From the NCBI GenBank assembly GCA_023430325.1, contig JAEZAU010000206.1:1-7429 (forward strand): a stretch of 7,429 bases of DNA. The letters run 5' to 3'. The first letter of the stretch is position 1. Each line of letters begins with the position of its first letter. The notes under the pieces were generated by a model that saw nothing but the letters and a program-made list of their open reading frames with translations, did not search any database and was not told where the DNA came from. The position numbers and the translations under genes are program-made. Below, piece after piece: positions 1-6,679 of the stretch. This DNA is from Bacteroidota bacterium (lineage in GTDB: Bacteria; Bacteroidota; Bacteroidia; Flavobacteriales_F; PHOS-HE28).

Positions 1-1109
1 GTGATGCCCATGCCGCCGAGGATCTGCCGCGCCTCGCGTGCCACGGTGAGCGCGAGATGTACGTTGTTGCGCTTGGCCATGCTGATCTGTGCGGTAGTTG
101 CGCGGCCTTCATTACGCAAGACACCGAGACGCCAGGTGAGCAGTTGTGCCTTGGTGATCTCGGTGATCATTTCGGCGAGCTTTTTCTGGGTAAGCTGGAA
201 TTGGCCAATGGGCCGATCGAACTGGATGCGTTCCTTGCTGTAACGCAAGGCGGTGTCGTAACATTCCATGGCCACGCCAAGCGTTCCCCATGCAATGCCG
301 TAACGCGCACTGTCAAGACAGCCGAGCGGAGCGCCGAGGCCGCTCTTGTTGGGCAGGAGGTTCGCCTTCGGAACTTTCACATTGTCGAACACCAATTCAC
401 CGGTGGGGCTGGCGCGAAGTGACAGTTTTCCATGCGTGGTGGGCGTTGAAAATCCATCCATGCCGCGCTCCACCACCAAGCCATGGATGCGGCCTTCGGT
501 ATTCTCGGCCTTGGCCCACACCACTGCGATATCGGCGATGGGGCTGTTGCTGATCCACATCTTTGCGCCGTTGAGCAGATAATGATCGCCTTTGTCCTGG
601 AACACCGTGACCATGCCTCCGGGGTTGCTGCCGTGATCGGGTTCGGTGAGTCCAAAGCAGCCGATGATCTCTCCCGCTGCAAGCTTGGGTAGCCATTTTT
701 TCTTTTGCTCTTCGCTGCCGTATTTCCAGATCGGGTACATGACCAGCGAACCCTGCACGCTGCAGAGGCTCCGTAGGCCACTATCGCAACGTTCGATCTC
801 CTGCATGATGAGGCCATAGCTGATCTGATCGAGACCCATGCCGCCGTATTCCTGCGGGATCATCGGGCCGAAAGCACCTATCTCCGCCAGGCCTGGAATG
901 ACCTCTGGATGGAAAGTCTCGTTCTCAAAAGCATCCTCGATGATGGGCTTGAGGTTCTTGCTGACAAATTTGCGGGCGGTATCGCGGATCAGTTTGTGTT
1001 CCTCGGTGAGCAGTTCATCCACCAGGTAATGATCATGCGCCTGGTATTGATCGGTGGCGCTGCGCTTGTTCCCGGTCTTCGTTCTGCCGGCGGTGGATGT
1101 GATGCTCAT
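1..1109 (-). CDS. gcdH: Glutaryl-CoA dehydrogenase (acyl-CoA dehydrogenase family), 3'-truncated by the window edge
   Basis: FAD enzyme that oxidatively decarboxylates glutaryl-CoA to crotonyl-CoA in lysine and tryptophan breakdown, passing electrons to ETF in the cytosol. I read 369 codons from the ATG at 1109-1107; the ORF runs off the left edge. The N-terminal helical domain spans about residues 30-145, with SGLRSLCSVQGSLVM at 110-124, where Arg113 lines up with the substrate-site arginine typical of glutaryl-CoA dehydrogenases. The FAD-binding middle domain has CFGLTEPDHGSNPGGM at 151-166, MWISNSP at 184-190 and LSLRASPTGELVFDNVKVP at 229-247. SARYGIAWG (267-275) and RIQFDRPIGQFQLTQKKLAEM begin the C-terminal helical domain; the sequence ends at GGMGI. 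The catalytic glutamate (usual context YEGTHD) lies outside the window, so activity cannot be confirmed. The resemblance to the mammalian enzyme makes glutaryl-CoA a better guess than a short-chain substrate. It is divergent from all other genes here, with a likely promoter at 1134-1141. Confidence 0.9.
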   Translation of the reverse strand, partial: MSITSTAGRTKTGNKRSATDQYQAHDHYLVDELLTEEHKLIRDTARKFVSKNLKPIIEDAFENETFHPEVIPGLAEIGAFGPMIPQEYGGMGLDQISYGLIMQEIERCDSGLRSLCSVQGSLVMYPIWKYGSEEQKKKWLPKLAAGEIIGCFGLTEPDHGSNPGGMVTVFQDKGDHYLLNGAKMWISNSPIADIAVVWAKAENTEGRIHGLVVERGMDGFSTPTTHGKLSLRASPTGELVFDNVKVPKANLLPNKSGLGAPLGCLDSARYGIAWGTLGVAMECYDTALRYSKERIQFDRPIGQFQLTQKKLAEMITEITKAQLLTWRLGVLRNEGRATTAQISMAKRNNVHLALTVAREARQILGGMGI

Positions 1110-1133
1110 GAGTAGATAGTCTGTAAGGCGGCG

Positions 1134-1141
1134 CAAAATTA
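1134..1141 (-). promoter_or_regulatory. Putative Bacteroidota -7 promoter element (TAATTTTG) for gcdH
   Basis: Read on the minus strand, 1141 to 1134 is TAATTTTG, an exact match to the TAnnTTTG -7 consensus known for the Bacteroidota primary sigma factor. A transcript starting a few bases downstream would carry a leader of about 20 bases before the ATG at 1109. No good TTTG -33 box is visible about 19-20 bases upstream, so the call rests on the -7 box and its position. Confidence 0.45.
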
Positions 1142-1174
1142 GGCGATCCGCTGCGGCCGCTTTAAGCATGCTGA

Positions 1175-1182
1175 TACCTTTG
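1175..1182 (+). promoter_or_regulatory. Possible -7 promoter element (TACCTTTG) for the DUF4271 gene
   Basis: TACCTTTG on the plus strand fits TAnnTTTG. It lies 12 bases before the ATG at 1195, which would give an almost leaderless transcript, and it lies downstream of the alternative ATG at 1168. If it is real, translation must begin at 1195. No -33 TTTG is evident, so this is weaker than the minus-strand element. Confidence 0.3.
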
Positions 1183-1194
1183 CGATCGCCGCCC

Positions 1195-1866
1195 ATGGAT
1201 CGTATACGCGCACTGGATCCGCTGAATACCGAGTGGGTCACCCTCATTTTATTGTGCGCGTTCCTCTTGCTGGCATTGATCAACTGGAATTCGCCCAAAA
1301 AATGGCGTCTTCTTTCCCAGGCGATGTTCCGCATGCGGTTGGGCAAACAGGCGCTCAGGGAGGAGCTGGATCTTCAGGACCGCACGTTCATCGGCCTGCT
1401 CGTGCTGGCTGTTGCGGTGCTGGCTCTTTTCATATGGCAGGGTGCGGTGGTGGCCGGCATCATCGGCGCGTTCGAATATTGGAAGATCATGCTGGCCGTG
1501 GCACTGGTGGTGGTTGCACAGGCCGTGGTGGTACGGGCGTTGGGTGTGCTGGTGAAGGCCGATGGGGGCTTGCATGAACACACCTATACCGGCTTGTTGA
1601 CCTTCATTCTGGCCGGTGTTCTACTATTGCCTCTGGTGGTGTTGATCTCCTACCGGCCCGAATGGCGCAACGTTCTCTTGATCGTGGGCGGCAGCATACT
1701 TGTATTGACGTTGATCTTCCGCTGGTTACGAGCTTTCTGGATCGGGGCGGGGGAAGGGGTGCCGGCCCGCTACATAATTATTTACCTTTGCGGCGCCGAG
1801 ATCCTACCACTTCTTCTTCTTACTCACGTCCTCAGGCCAACGATCCCGATCCTTACCAACCCTTAA
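1195..1866 (+). CDS. DUF4271 family integral membrane protein
   Basis: Membrane protein of unknown function with 223 residues from the ATG at 1195, or 232 from the ATG at 1168. I prefer 1195 because the protein then begins MDRIRALDPL just before the first hydrophobic segment, as usual for the family, and a possible promoter box lies between the two ATGs. Numbered from 1195, hydrophobic stretches lie near residues 15-31, 65-91, 96-119, 132-152, 159-178 and 193-210, suggesting about six membrane spans. A basic loop lies near 35-55 (KKWRLLSQAMFRMRLGK). The C-terminal segment RYIIIYLCGAEILPLLLL resembles the conserved end of DUF4271 proteins. This family typically sits next to hemD in Bacteroidota, as here (12 bases from stop to start), which hints at a link to tetrapyrrole synthesis, but no activity is established. 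The stop codon is in the same frame as hemD. Confidence 0.8.
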   Translation: MDRIRALDPLNTEWVTLILLCAFLLLALINWNSPKKWRLLSQAMFRMRLGKQALREELDLQDRTFIGLLVLAVAVLALFIWQGAVVAGIIGAFEYWKIMLAVALVVVAQAVVVRALGVLVKADGGLHEHTYTGLLTFILAGVLLLPLVVLISYRPEWRNVLLIVGGSILVLTLIFRWLRAFWIGAGEGVPARYIIIYLCGAEILPLLLLTHVLRPTIPILTNP

Positions 1867-1878
1867 GCCCGAGCGGCC

Positions 1879-2628
1879 TTGAAGATCAAGTCCATTCTCG
1901 TTTCACAACCTGCGCCCACCGATGATAAGAATCCTTATCAGGAGCTGGCGCGCAAGTACAACCTGAAGATCGATTTCAAGGCGTTCATCAAGGTGGAAGC
2001 CGTGCCCGCACAGGAATTCAGGCAGGAACGGATCAACATCCTCGATCATACGGCCATCGTTCTCACCAGCCGTAATGCGGTGGATCATTTTTTCCGCATG
2101 TGCAAGGAGCTGCGGATCACCGTGCCCGAGACCATGAAATATTTCTGCGTTTCTGAATCGGTGGCCTATTACGTGCAGAAATATATCGTTTATCGCAAGC
2201 GAAAGGTCTTCATCGGCAAGCAGACGTTCAATGATCTGATGGATGTGATAAAGAAGCATAAGAGCGAGAAATACCTCGTGCCATGCAGCGACATCCAGAA
2301 AGGAGAGATCCCCGCGCTGCTGGACAAGGCGAACGTGAAGTACACCAACGCGGTGTTCTATCGTACGGTGGCCAGTGACCTTAGCGATCTGAGAGACCTG
2401 AAGTACGACATGCTCGTCTTCTTCAGTCCTGGCGGTATCGAAAGCCTGAAGAAGAACTTCCCGAAGTTCAAGCAGGATGAAACGGTGATCGCCGCTTTCG
2501 GACCCACCACGGCCAAGGCTGCCCGTGACAACGGCCTGCGGCTGGATATAGAAGCACCCCTGCCTGAAGCTCCTTCAATGACAGGTGCCATCGAGCTCTT
2601 TATCAAGCGCCAGGGCAGGAAAAAGTAG
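1879..2628 (+). CDS. hemD: Uroporphyrinogen-III synthase, TTG start
   Basis: Cytosolic enzyme that closes hydroxymethylbilane with inversion of ring D to give uroporphyrinogen III, the branch point to haem, sirohaem and cobalamin. It has 249 residues, normal for the family. Recognisable parts are the start MKIKSILVSQP, EFRQERINILDHTAIVLTSR at 46-65 continuing into NAVDHFF, MKYFCVSESVAYYVQKYIVY at 86-105, FFSPGGIESL at 181-190, AFGPTTAKAARDNG at 206-219 and PEAPSMTGAI at 229-238, matching the two-domain HemD fold and the Bacteroidota version in particular. The start must be TTG: the upstream gene ends in the same frame at 1864-1866, only four codons lie between, and the conserved N-terminus begins exactly at the TTG. 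No Shine-Dalgarno is visible. Translation may be coupled to the DUF4271 gene 12 bases upstream. hemA, hemB and hemC are not in view. Confidence 0.9.
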   Translation: MKIKSILVSQPAPTDDKNPYQELARKYNLKIDFKAFIKVEAVPAQEFRQERINILDHTAIVLTSRNAVDHFFRMCKELRITVPETMKYFCVSESVAYYVQKYIVYRKRKVFIGKQTFNDLMDVIKKHKSEKYLVPCSDIQKGEIPALLDKANVKYTNAVFYRTVASDLSDLRDLKYDMLVFFSPGGIESLKKNFPKFKQDETVIAAFGPTTAKAARDNGLRLDIEAPLPEAPSMTGAIELFIKRQGRKK

Positions 2629-2635
2629 ATCTCTT

Positions 2636-2647
2636 ACAGGATCCTGT
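2636..2647. repeat. 12-bp perfect palindrome in the hemD-rnpA gap
   Basis: ACAGGATCCTGT is its own reverse complement and begins 8 bases after the hemD stop. It has no loop and no T-run, so it does not look like an intrinsic terminator; it could be a dyad protein-binding site or chance. A 7-bp inverted repeat (TAGTACG at 2651-2657, CGTACTA at 2698-2704) follows in the same gap. Confidence 0.5.
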
Positions 2648-2730
2648 TGATAGTACGTGCAATGGCGTGCGCTTCGCCTGTTCCACTTCCCGACCTTCGT
2701 ACTACCGGTAAGGCACACCACCAACCGTAC

Positions 2731-3138
2731 ATGGATCAAGTGATGGCCAGGCCAGAAGAACGTGCTACCTTCACGAAGGAGGAGCGGCTATGCGGTCAAT
2801 TACGGTTGAAAGAGGTGGTGACCAAAGGAAAATCCGTCACCGAAAGTCCGGTGAAGCTCATCGGCATCAAAATGGCATTACCGTCCACCTCGCCCGTGCA
2901 GGTGGCCTTCAGTGTTCCGCGCCGATATATGAAAAGGGCGGTGGATCGCAACATTGTTCGCCGGCGCATACGCGAAGCTTTCAGGTTGAACAAGATGGGA
3001 CCGTACGCCAGATTGAAGGAACAGGGTGTGCAATGCGCCTGGTTGTTCATCTATCAAGGCCGGGAGATCCTGCCCTATTCCGTGCTCGAACTGAAAATAA
3101 TACGGTCCATCGGCCGTTGGATGAATGAACATGGCTAG
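2731..3138 (+). CDS. rnpA: Ribonuclease P protein component
   Basis: Small basic protein subunit of RNase P that binds the catalytic RNA and the 5' leader of precursor tRNA. It has 135 residues from the ATG at 2731. The core begins FTKEERLCGQLRLKEVVTKG (about 14-33) and holds the signature RNR block KRAVDRNIVRRRIREAFR at 69-86, with VAFSVPRRYM before it; the C-terminal helix region ends SIGRWMNEHG. The frame stays open upstream to a TTG at 2647 and an ATG at 2662, but those would add a proline-rich stretch not expected in the family. The ATG at 2743 (131 residues) is the other reasonable start. rpmH, the usual upstream partner in many bacteria, is absent; hemD lies 102 bases upstream. The 3' end overlaps yidD by 14 bases, suggesting translational coupling. 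Confidence 0.92.
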   Translation: MDQVMARPEERATFTKEERLCGQLRLKEVVTKGKSVTESPVKLIGIKMALPSTSPVQVAFSVPRRYMKRAVDRNIVRRRIREAFRLNKMGPYARLKEQGVQCAWLFIYQGREILPYSVLELKIIRSIGRWMNEHG

Positions 3139-3355
3139 GCTCCTCGCACTCCCGTTCATCGGACTGGTGAAGCTCTACCAGTTCACCATATCGCCTCTGT
3201 TGCCAGGAGCATGCCGCTACACTCCTTCGTGTTCAGAATATGGGGCCGAAGCCTTGAAGCGCTTCGGGCTTTTCAAAGGAGGTTATCTCACTGTAAAACG
3301 GATCTTATCCTGCCACCCGTGGGGTGGCCATGGACATGACCCAGTACCAGAATAA
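3125..3355 (+). CDS. yidD: YidD membrane protein insertion efficiency factor
   Basis: Small inner-membrane-associated protein that helps YidC/Sec-dependent insertion of membrane proteins in other bacteria. It has 76 residues (74 if the ATG at 3131 is used). The family pattern is clear: amphipathic N-terminal helix LPFIGLVKLYQFTISPLLPG (10-28), CRYTPSCSEYGAEA with Cys30 and Cys36, FGLFKGGYLTVKRILSCHPW with Cys63, and the closing DPVP. The start lies inside rnpA, an overlap of 14 bases (or 8), as in the common rnpA-yidD pair. The usual next gene, yidC, is missing; an S41 protease follows one base after the stop. Confidence 0.93.
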   Translation: MNMARLLALPFIGLVKLYQFTISPLLPGACRYTPSCSEYGAEALKRFGLFKGGYLTVKRILSCHPWGGHGHDPVPE

Positions 3356-3356
3356 G

Positions 3357-5045
3357 ATGGAAACCAACATCACGCGCACTACACCACGCTGGAAAATGTG
3401 GCTCCTATCCGCAGCTGTCGCGGGTGGGGGGGCTTTTGCCATTTCAGCCGGCGACAGCTACTTCGAGATCAGCAAGAACCTCGAGATCTTCACCGAGCTC
3501 TACAAGGAGCTCAACATCTACTATGTGGATGATACCCAGCCGGGCAAGCTGATGAAGACCGGGATCGATGCCATGCTCGCATCGCTCGATCCGTATACGC
3601 AATACATCCCTGAAAGCGACATCGAGGATTACCGCTTCATGACAACAGGCCAGTATGGCGGCATCGGCGCATTGATCAAGAAGAAGGAGGAGAAGGTGGT
3701 GATCAGTGAACCGTACGAAGGATTTCCGGCCATGAAGGCAGGCATCTGGGCAGGCGACGAGATAGTTGAAGTGGATGGCCGGAAGATCAGCGGCATGAAC
3801 ACCGAAGATGTGAGCAAGTTGCTGAAGGGCCAGGCCGGTAGTGCCGTAAAACTCACCGTGCGCCGGAACGGTGGTGAACCGGTGGTGCATGAGCTCCAGC
3901 GTGAAGAGATAAAGATCCCCGATGTTCCATTCAAAGGAGTGCTGAATGGATCGAACGGTGTGGGATACATCAAGCTCAACAGTTTCACACAGACCGCCGG
4001 GCAGGAAGTACGCAATGCCGTGAAGGAATTGAAGGATCAGGGTGCCTCGAAGATGATCCTGGACCTGCGCGGGAATGGTGGTGGTCTGCTGCGCGAATCC
4101 GTGAACATCGTGAATCTGTTCGTGCCGAAGAACCAGCTTGTGGTCGAAACGAAAGGGCGCATTCCCGAATGGGACAAGAGCTACAAGACCCTCAGCGATC
4201 CATTGGATGCGGAGATCCCATTGGTGGTGCTAGTGGATGGACAGAGCGCAAGCGCGAGCGAGATCGTGAGCGGTGCGTTGCAGGACCTCGATCGGGCGGT
4301 CATCATCGGCGAGCGTACGTATGGAAAAGGCCTTGTGCAACAGACGCGAGATCTGTTCTACAACAGCAAGCTGAAAGTGACGGTGGCGAAGTATTACATC
4401 CCCAGTGGCCGTTGCATCCAGAAGCTTGATTACGCGCATCGCGACAGCACTGGCAAGGCCACCGAGGTGGATGAAAAAGCCATCGCTGAATTCAAGACCA
4501 AGAACGGCCGTCCGGTGTTCGATGGCCGCGGTATACTGCCAGATGTACAAGTGGAGGATCCTGAATTGGCCAAAGTGGTAGGTGGACTTTATGCCAGCGA
4601 TCTGATCTTCGATTTTGCGACCCAATACCGCTTGAAGCATGATAGCATTGCCTCCCCTGAGAAGTTCATGGTCGATGATGCCATCTACAATGAATTCCTC
4701 GCGTACGTAGGCGATCGCCATTTCGAGTATGATACCGAGACGGCGGAAGCCTTGAAGGTGTTGGAGGAGAAGGCGAAGAAGGAGCGTTATTATGAGCACG
4801 CCAGCGAAGCCATCCTTGCATTGCAGAAGGAGATCACTCCAGATCGCACGGAGGACCTGATGCGTTTCCGCAAGGACATTGAAGAAGTGCTGCGCAACGA
4901 GATCGTTTCACGCTACCATTTCCAGACTGGCCGTGCCAAGGCCGCCATGGATACCGATCCGTACCTGCGCAAGGCGGTGGATGTGCTCAATGGTGAGAGT
5001 TATCCGGTGATACTGGCCGGCACCGGCAACGTTGGCGGTAAATGA
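3357..5045 (+). CDS. S41 family C-terminal processing peptidase (CtpA/Prc type)
   Basis: Periplasmic serine protease that cuts proteins near their C-termini, with a PDZ domain gating the active site. It has 562 residues from the ATG at 3357. The N-terminus has basic residues followed by a hydrophobic segment (about 13-32, MWLLSAAVAGGGAFAIS), a signal peptide or anchor. The PDZ domain covers about 96-175, with the ligand loop YGGIGALI and the block MKAGIWAGDEIVEVDG. The peptidase core (about 195-355) has DLRGNGGG (236-243), the nucleophile motif GQSASASE with Ser299 (codon 4251) and GERTYGKGLVQQ with Lys324 (codon 4326), exactly 25 residues apart as in E. coli Prc Ser452/Lys477, so the dyad is intact. 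A charged helical region (about 430-562) ends the protein. GTG 3324 and ATGs 3330 and 3336 are in frame but overlap yidD; 3357, one base after the yidD stop, gives a cleaner signal sequence. S41 genes next to rnpA recur in Bacteroidota; the target proteins are unknown. Confidence 0.92.
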   Translation: METNITRTTPRWKMWLLSAAVAGGGAFAISAGDSYFEISKNLEIFTELYKELNIYYVDDTQPGKLMKTGIDAMLASLDPYTQYIPESDIEDYRFMTTGQYGGIGALIKKKEEKVVISEPYEGFPAMKAGIWAGDEIVEVDGRKISGMNTEDVSKLLKGQAGSAVKLTVRRNGGEPVVHELQREEIKIPDVPFKGVLNGSNGVGYIKLNSFTQTAGQEVRNAVKELKDQGASKMILDLRGNGGGLLRESVNIVNLFVPKNQLVVETKGRIPEWDKSYKTLSDPLDAEIPLVVLVDGQSASASEIVSGALQDLDRAVIIGERTYGKGLVQQTRDLFYNSKLKVTVAKYYIPSGRCIQKLDYAHRDSTGKATEVDEKAIAEFKTKNGRPVFDGRGILPDVQVEDPELAKVVGGLYASDLIFDFATQYRLKHDSIASPEKFMVDDAIYNEFLAYVGDRHFEYDTETAEALKVLEEKAKKERYYEHASEAILALQKEITPDRTEDLMRFRKDIEEVLRNEIVSRYHFQTGRAKAAMDTDPYLRKAVDVLNGESYPVILAGTGNVGGK

Positions 5046-5062
5046 TCCACTGAAGCGCCTGC

Positions 5063-6679
5063 ATGCGCAGCGATCCATTCCGCTCGTTCCATGTGGGATC
5101 GCTGGCGCTCTGCGCGGTCTTTCTGCCGTGGAGCACTTCGCTCCTCAGCATTTCGCAGATGTTGCTCGTGGCGAATTGGATCGCCGAAGGCATCGTCCAT
5201 AGGAATAGCGGAAAGAAATGGAGCCTGGCCTTTGGTCAGGCTCCATTTCTTTTGTTCCTGTCCTTCCTTGGTCTGCATGTGATCGGCCTTATCTGGACTT
5301 CAGCGGAAGGGATGGAATGGGGTCTTGATCTTGTGCGGATCCTGTTGCCTGTGCTGGTCTTCGGGGTGGTGCTCAGCGCATCGCCACGGCTCGATCGAGA
5401 TGAATTCAGGCTGGTGCTGCTGGCCGGGGCCTGGAGTGTGATCATCAGTACGGCGGTCTGCTCCACAATGCGCGGGCTCTCTGCCGATCATAGGGAGCTT
5501 TCCATGTTCATCAGCCACATCAGGCTCGCATTGTTGATCTGTCTTTCCATCGCGATCCTGGTCCATTTCTGGCCTGCATCCACCGGACAGAAGATCCTAC
5601 ATGCTTTCGCGATCCTCTGGTCCATCTTTTTCATCGATCGGCTCGAGAGCCTTCAATCGATCGTCATTCTTCTCGTGATCGCTTTCGTTCTCAGCTGGCA
5701 CGGCCGATCCGTTCCTACAGTGAGAAGAATACTTCGGCCTGTTTCCGTGGTCGTGGTGAGCGGGTTGATCATCGGAACCATCCTGGCGATACGTCATCAC
5801 GATCGAAGATCATTCTCAACGGAATTGCCGGTCTACAGTGAGGGCGGCGAGCGATACGTGCATGAGTCCGGCAACACGGAACGTGAGAACGGTGAACTGG
5901 TCTGGTCGAAGATCGCCTGGGCCGAAGTACATCGCACATGGCAGTTGCGTTCGCCGCTTCCGCTGGATACACTCGACAAAAAAGGCCACATCCTTTATTC
6001 CACCTTGTTCCGATATCTCAGTTCGATGCATCTGCCCAAGGATAGCGTAGGCATCATGTCGTTGACCGATCACGATATCGATCGGATCGTGAACGGGACC
6101 ACGAGCTACAAACAAGGTACGCGGTGGCGATCGCAGGACAGGCTTGATGAGGTGTTCTATGAATTGGATCGTTATCGTGCCACCGGTGATCCAAGCGGCC
6201 ACTCGGTCACCATGCGGCTGGAATATTGGCGCGTTGGCTGGGAGATCCTCAAAAAGAACTGGCTGATCGGCGTTGGCACCGGCGATACGCAGATCGCTTT
6301 CGATCGCATGTACGAGGAGGTCGGCACCAAACTTTCGGAGGAATGGCGGCATCGCGCGCACAACCAATACCTCACGCTGTTCATCAGCTTCGGCGTGATC
6401 GGCGGATCGTTCGCATTGTTCAGTCTCTGGTATCCGGCAAGAGAACTTCGCGCCTGGCGAGATCCGCTTTTCATCGCATGGCTGGTGATCATCGTCATCG
6501 GGTCGTTATCCGATGACACGATCGAAACGCAGGCGGGTGCCACGTTGTTCGCGTTGTATTATGCGCTCTTCGTGTTCGCCTCACCGGTCATTGATCATCC
6601 TGCCCGGCCAGAAGACAGGAAGGCGGCGCCAGGCCACAGAGCGGGCGACGATCTAACTTTGATCGATGCCTCACGCTGA
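5063..6679 (+). CDS. O-antigen ligase / polymerase-like membrane protein (Wzy_C/WaaL family)
   Basis: Multi-pass inner-membrane protein of the family that ligates or polymerises lipid-linked polysaccharide at the periplasmic face. It has 538 residues. Hydrophobic segments lie near 11-40, 60-79, 86-106, 115-131, 146-170, 178-212, 226-243, then 437-457, 468-482 and 490-508. Between the last two groups is a long soluble loop (about 245-432) containing SVTMRLEYWRVGWEILKKNW at 381-400 and leading into HRAHNQYLT (430-438), whose HN pair matches the conserved histidine region of WaaL-type ligases. DDTIETQAGATLF at 484-496 and the loop block GHILYSTLFRYLSSMHLPKD are typical of Bacteroidota homologues. 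Ligase versus polymerase cannot be decided from sequence, and no glycosyltransferases are nearby. The gene begins 17 bases after the protease and overlaps moaA by 14 bases. Codons 50-64 form a terminator-like hairpin, described separately. Confidence 0.85.
   Translation: MRSDPFRSFHVGSLALCAVFLPWSTSLLSISQMLLVANWIAEGIVHRNSGKKWSLAFGQAPFLLFLSFLGLHVIGLIWTSAEGMEWGLDLVRILLPVLVFGVVLSASPRLDRDEFRLVLLAGAWSVIISTAVCSTMRGLSADHRELSMFISHIRLALLICLSIAILVHFWPASTGQKILHAFAILWSIFFIDRLESLQSIVILLVIAFVLSWHGRSVPTVRRILRPVSVVVVSGLIIGTILAIRHHDRRSFSTELPVYSEGGERYVHESGNTERENGELVWSKIAWAEVHRTWQLRSPLPLDTLDKKGHILYSTLFRYLSSMHLPKDSVGIMSLTDHDIDRIVNGTTSYKQGTRWRSQDRLDEVFYELDRYRATGDPSGHSVTMRLEYWRVGWEILKKNWLIGVGTGDTQIAFDRMYEEVGTKLSEEWRHRAHNQYLTLFISFGVIGGSFALFSLWYPARELRAWRDPLFIAWLVIIVIGSLSDDTIETQAGATLFALYYALFVFASPVIDHPARPEDRKAAPGHRAGDDLTLIDASR
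5211..5253 (+). terminator. Terminator-like hairpin inside the O-antigen ligase coding sequence
   Basis: The arms 5211-5230 and 5234-5253 pair over 20 positions: 18 Watson-Crick pairs and two G-U pairs (5228/5236 and 5211/5253), closed by the loop TTT at 5231-5233. The GC-rich inner part (GGAGCCTGGCC against GGTCAGGCTCC) is flanked by an A-rich left arm and a right arm ending TTTCTTTT, the shape of a rho-independent terminator, partly readable on both strands. It encodes residues 50-64, including KKWSLAFGQAPFL, and the reading frame and family resemblance continue on both sides. Whether it stops transcription is inference. Confidence 0.55.

Noticed and set aside
57..422. A plus-strand open frame of 121 codons
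   Set aside because: It is opposite the glutaryl-CoA dehydrogenase gene, which reads continuously with family motifs in the other strand.
377..817. A minus-strand open frame of 146 codons in another frame of the dehydrogenase region
   Set aside because: It is out of frame with the dehydrogenase and has no recognisable pattern, so it is an overlapping shadow.
2647..2730. An N-terminal extension of rnpA from the TTG at 2647 or the ATG at 2662
   Set aside because: The added residues (ending GKAHHQPY) are rich in proline and unlike any RnpA N-terminus; the family core begins near the later ATGs at 2731/2743.
3324..3356. Earlier starts for the S41 protease (GTG 3324, ATG 3330, ATG 3336)
   Set aside because: They would overlap yidD by 20-32 bases and put a polar stretch before the signal sequence; the ATG at 3357 fits better, though the choice is not certain.
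4230..4799. A 189-codon open frame on the minus strand
   Set aside because: It lies wholly opposite the S41 protease gene, whose catalytic motifs are intact; the translation shows no family pattern and is best explained as an antisense shadow of GC-rich codons.
5816..6367. A 183-codon open frame on the minus strand
   Set aside because: It is antisense to the O-antigen ligase loop and HN motif region and has no recognisable domain.
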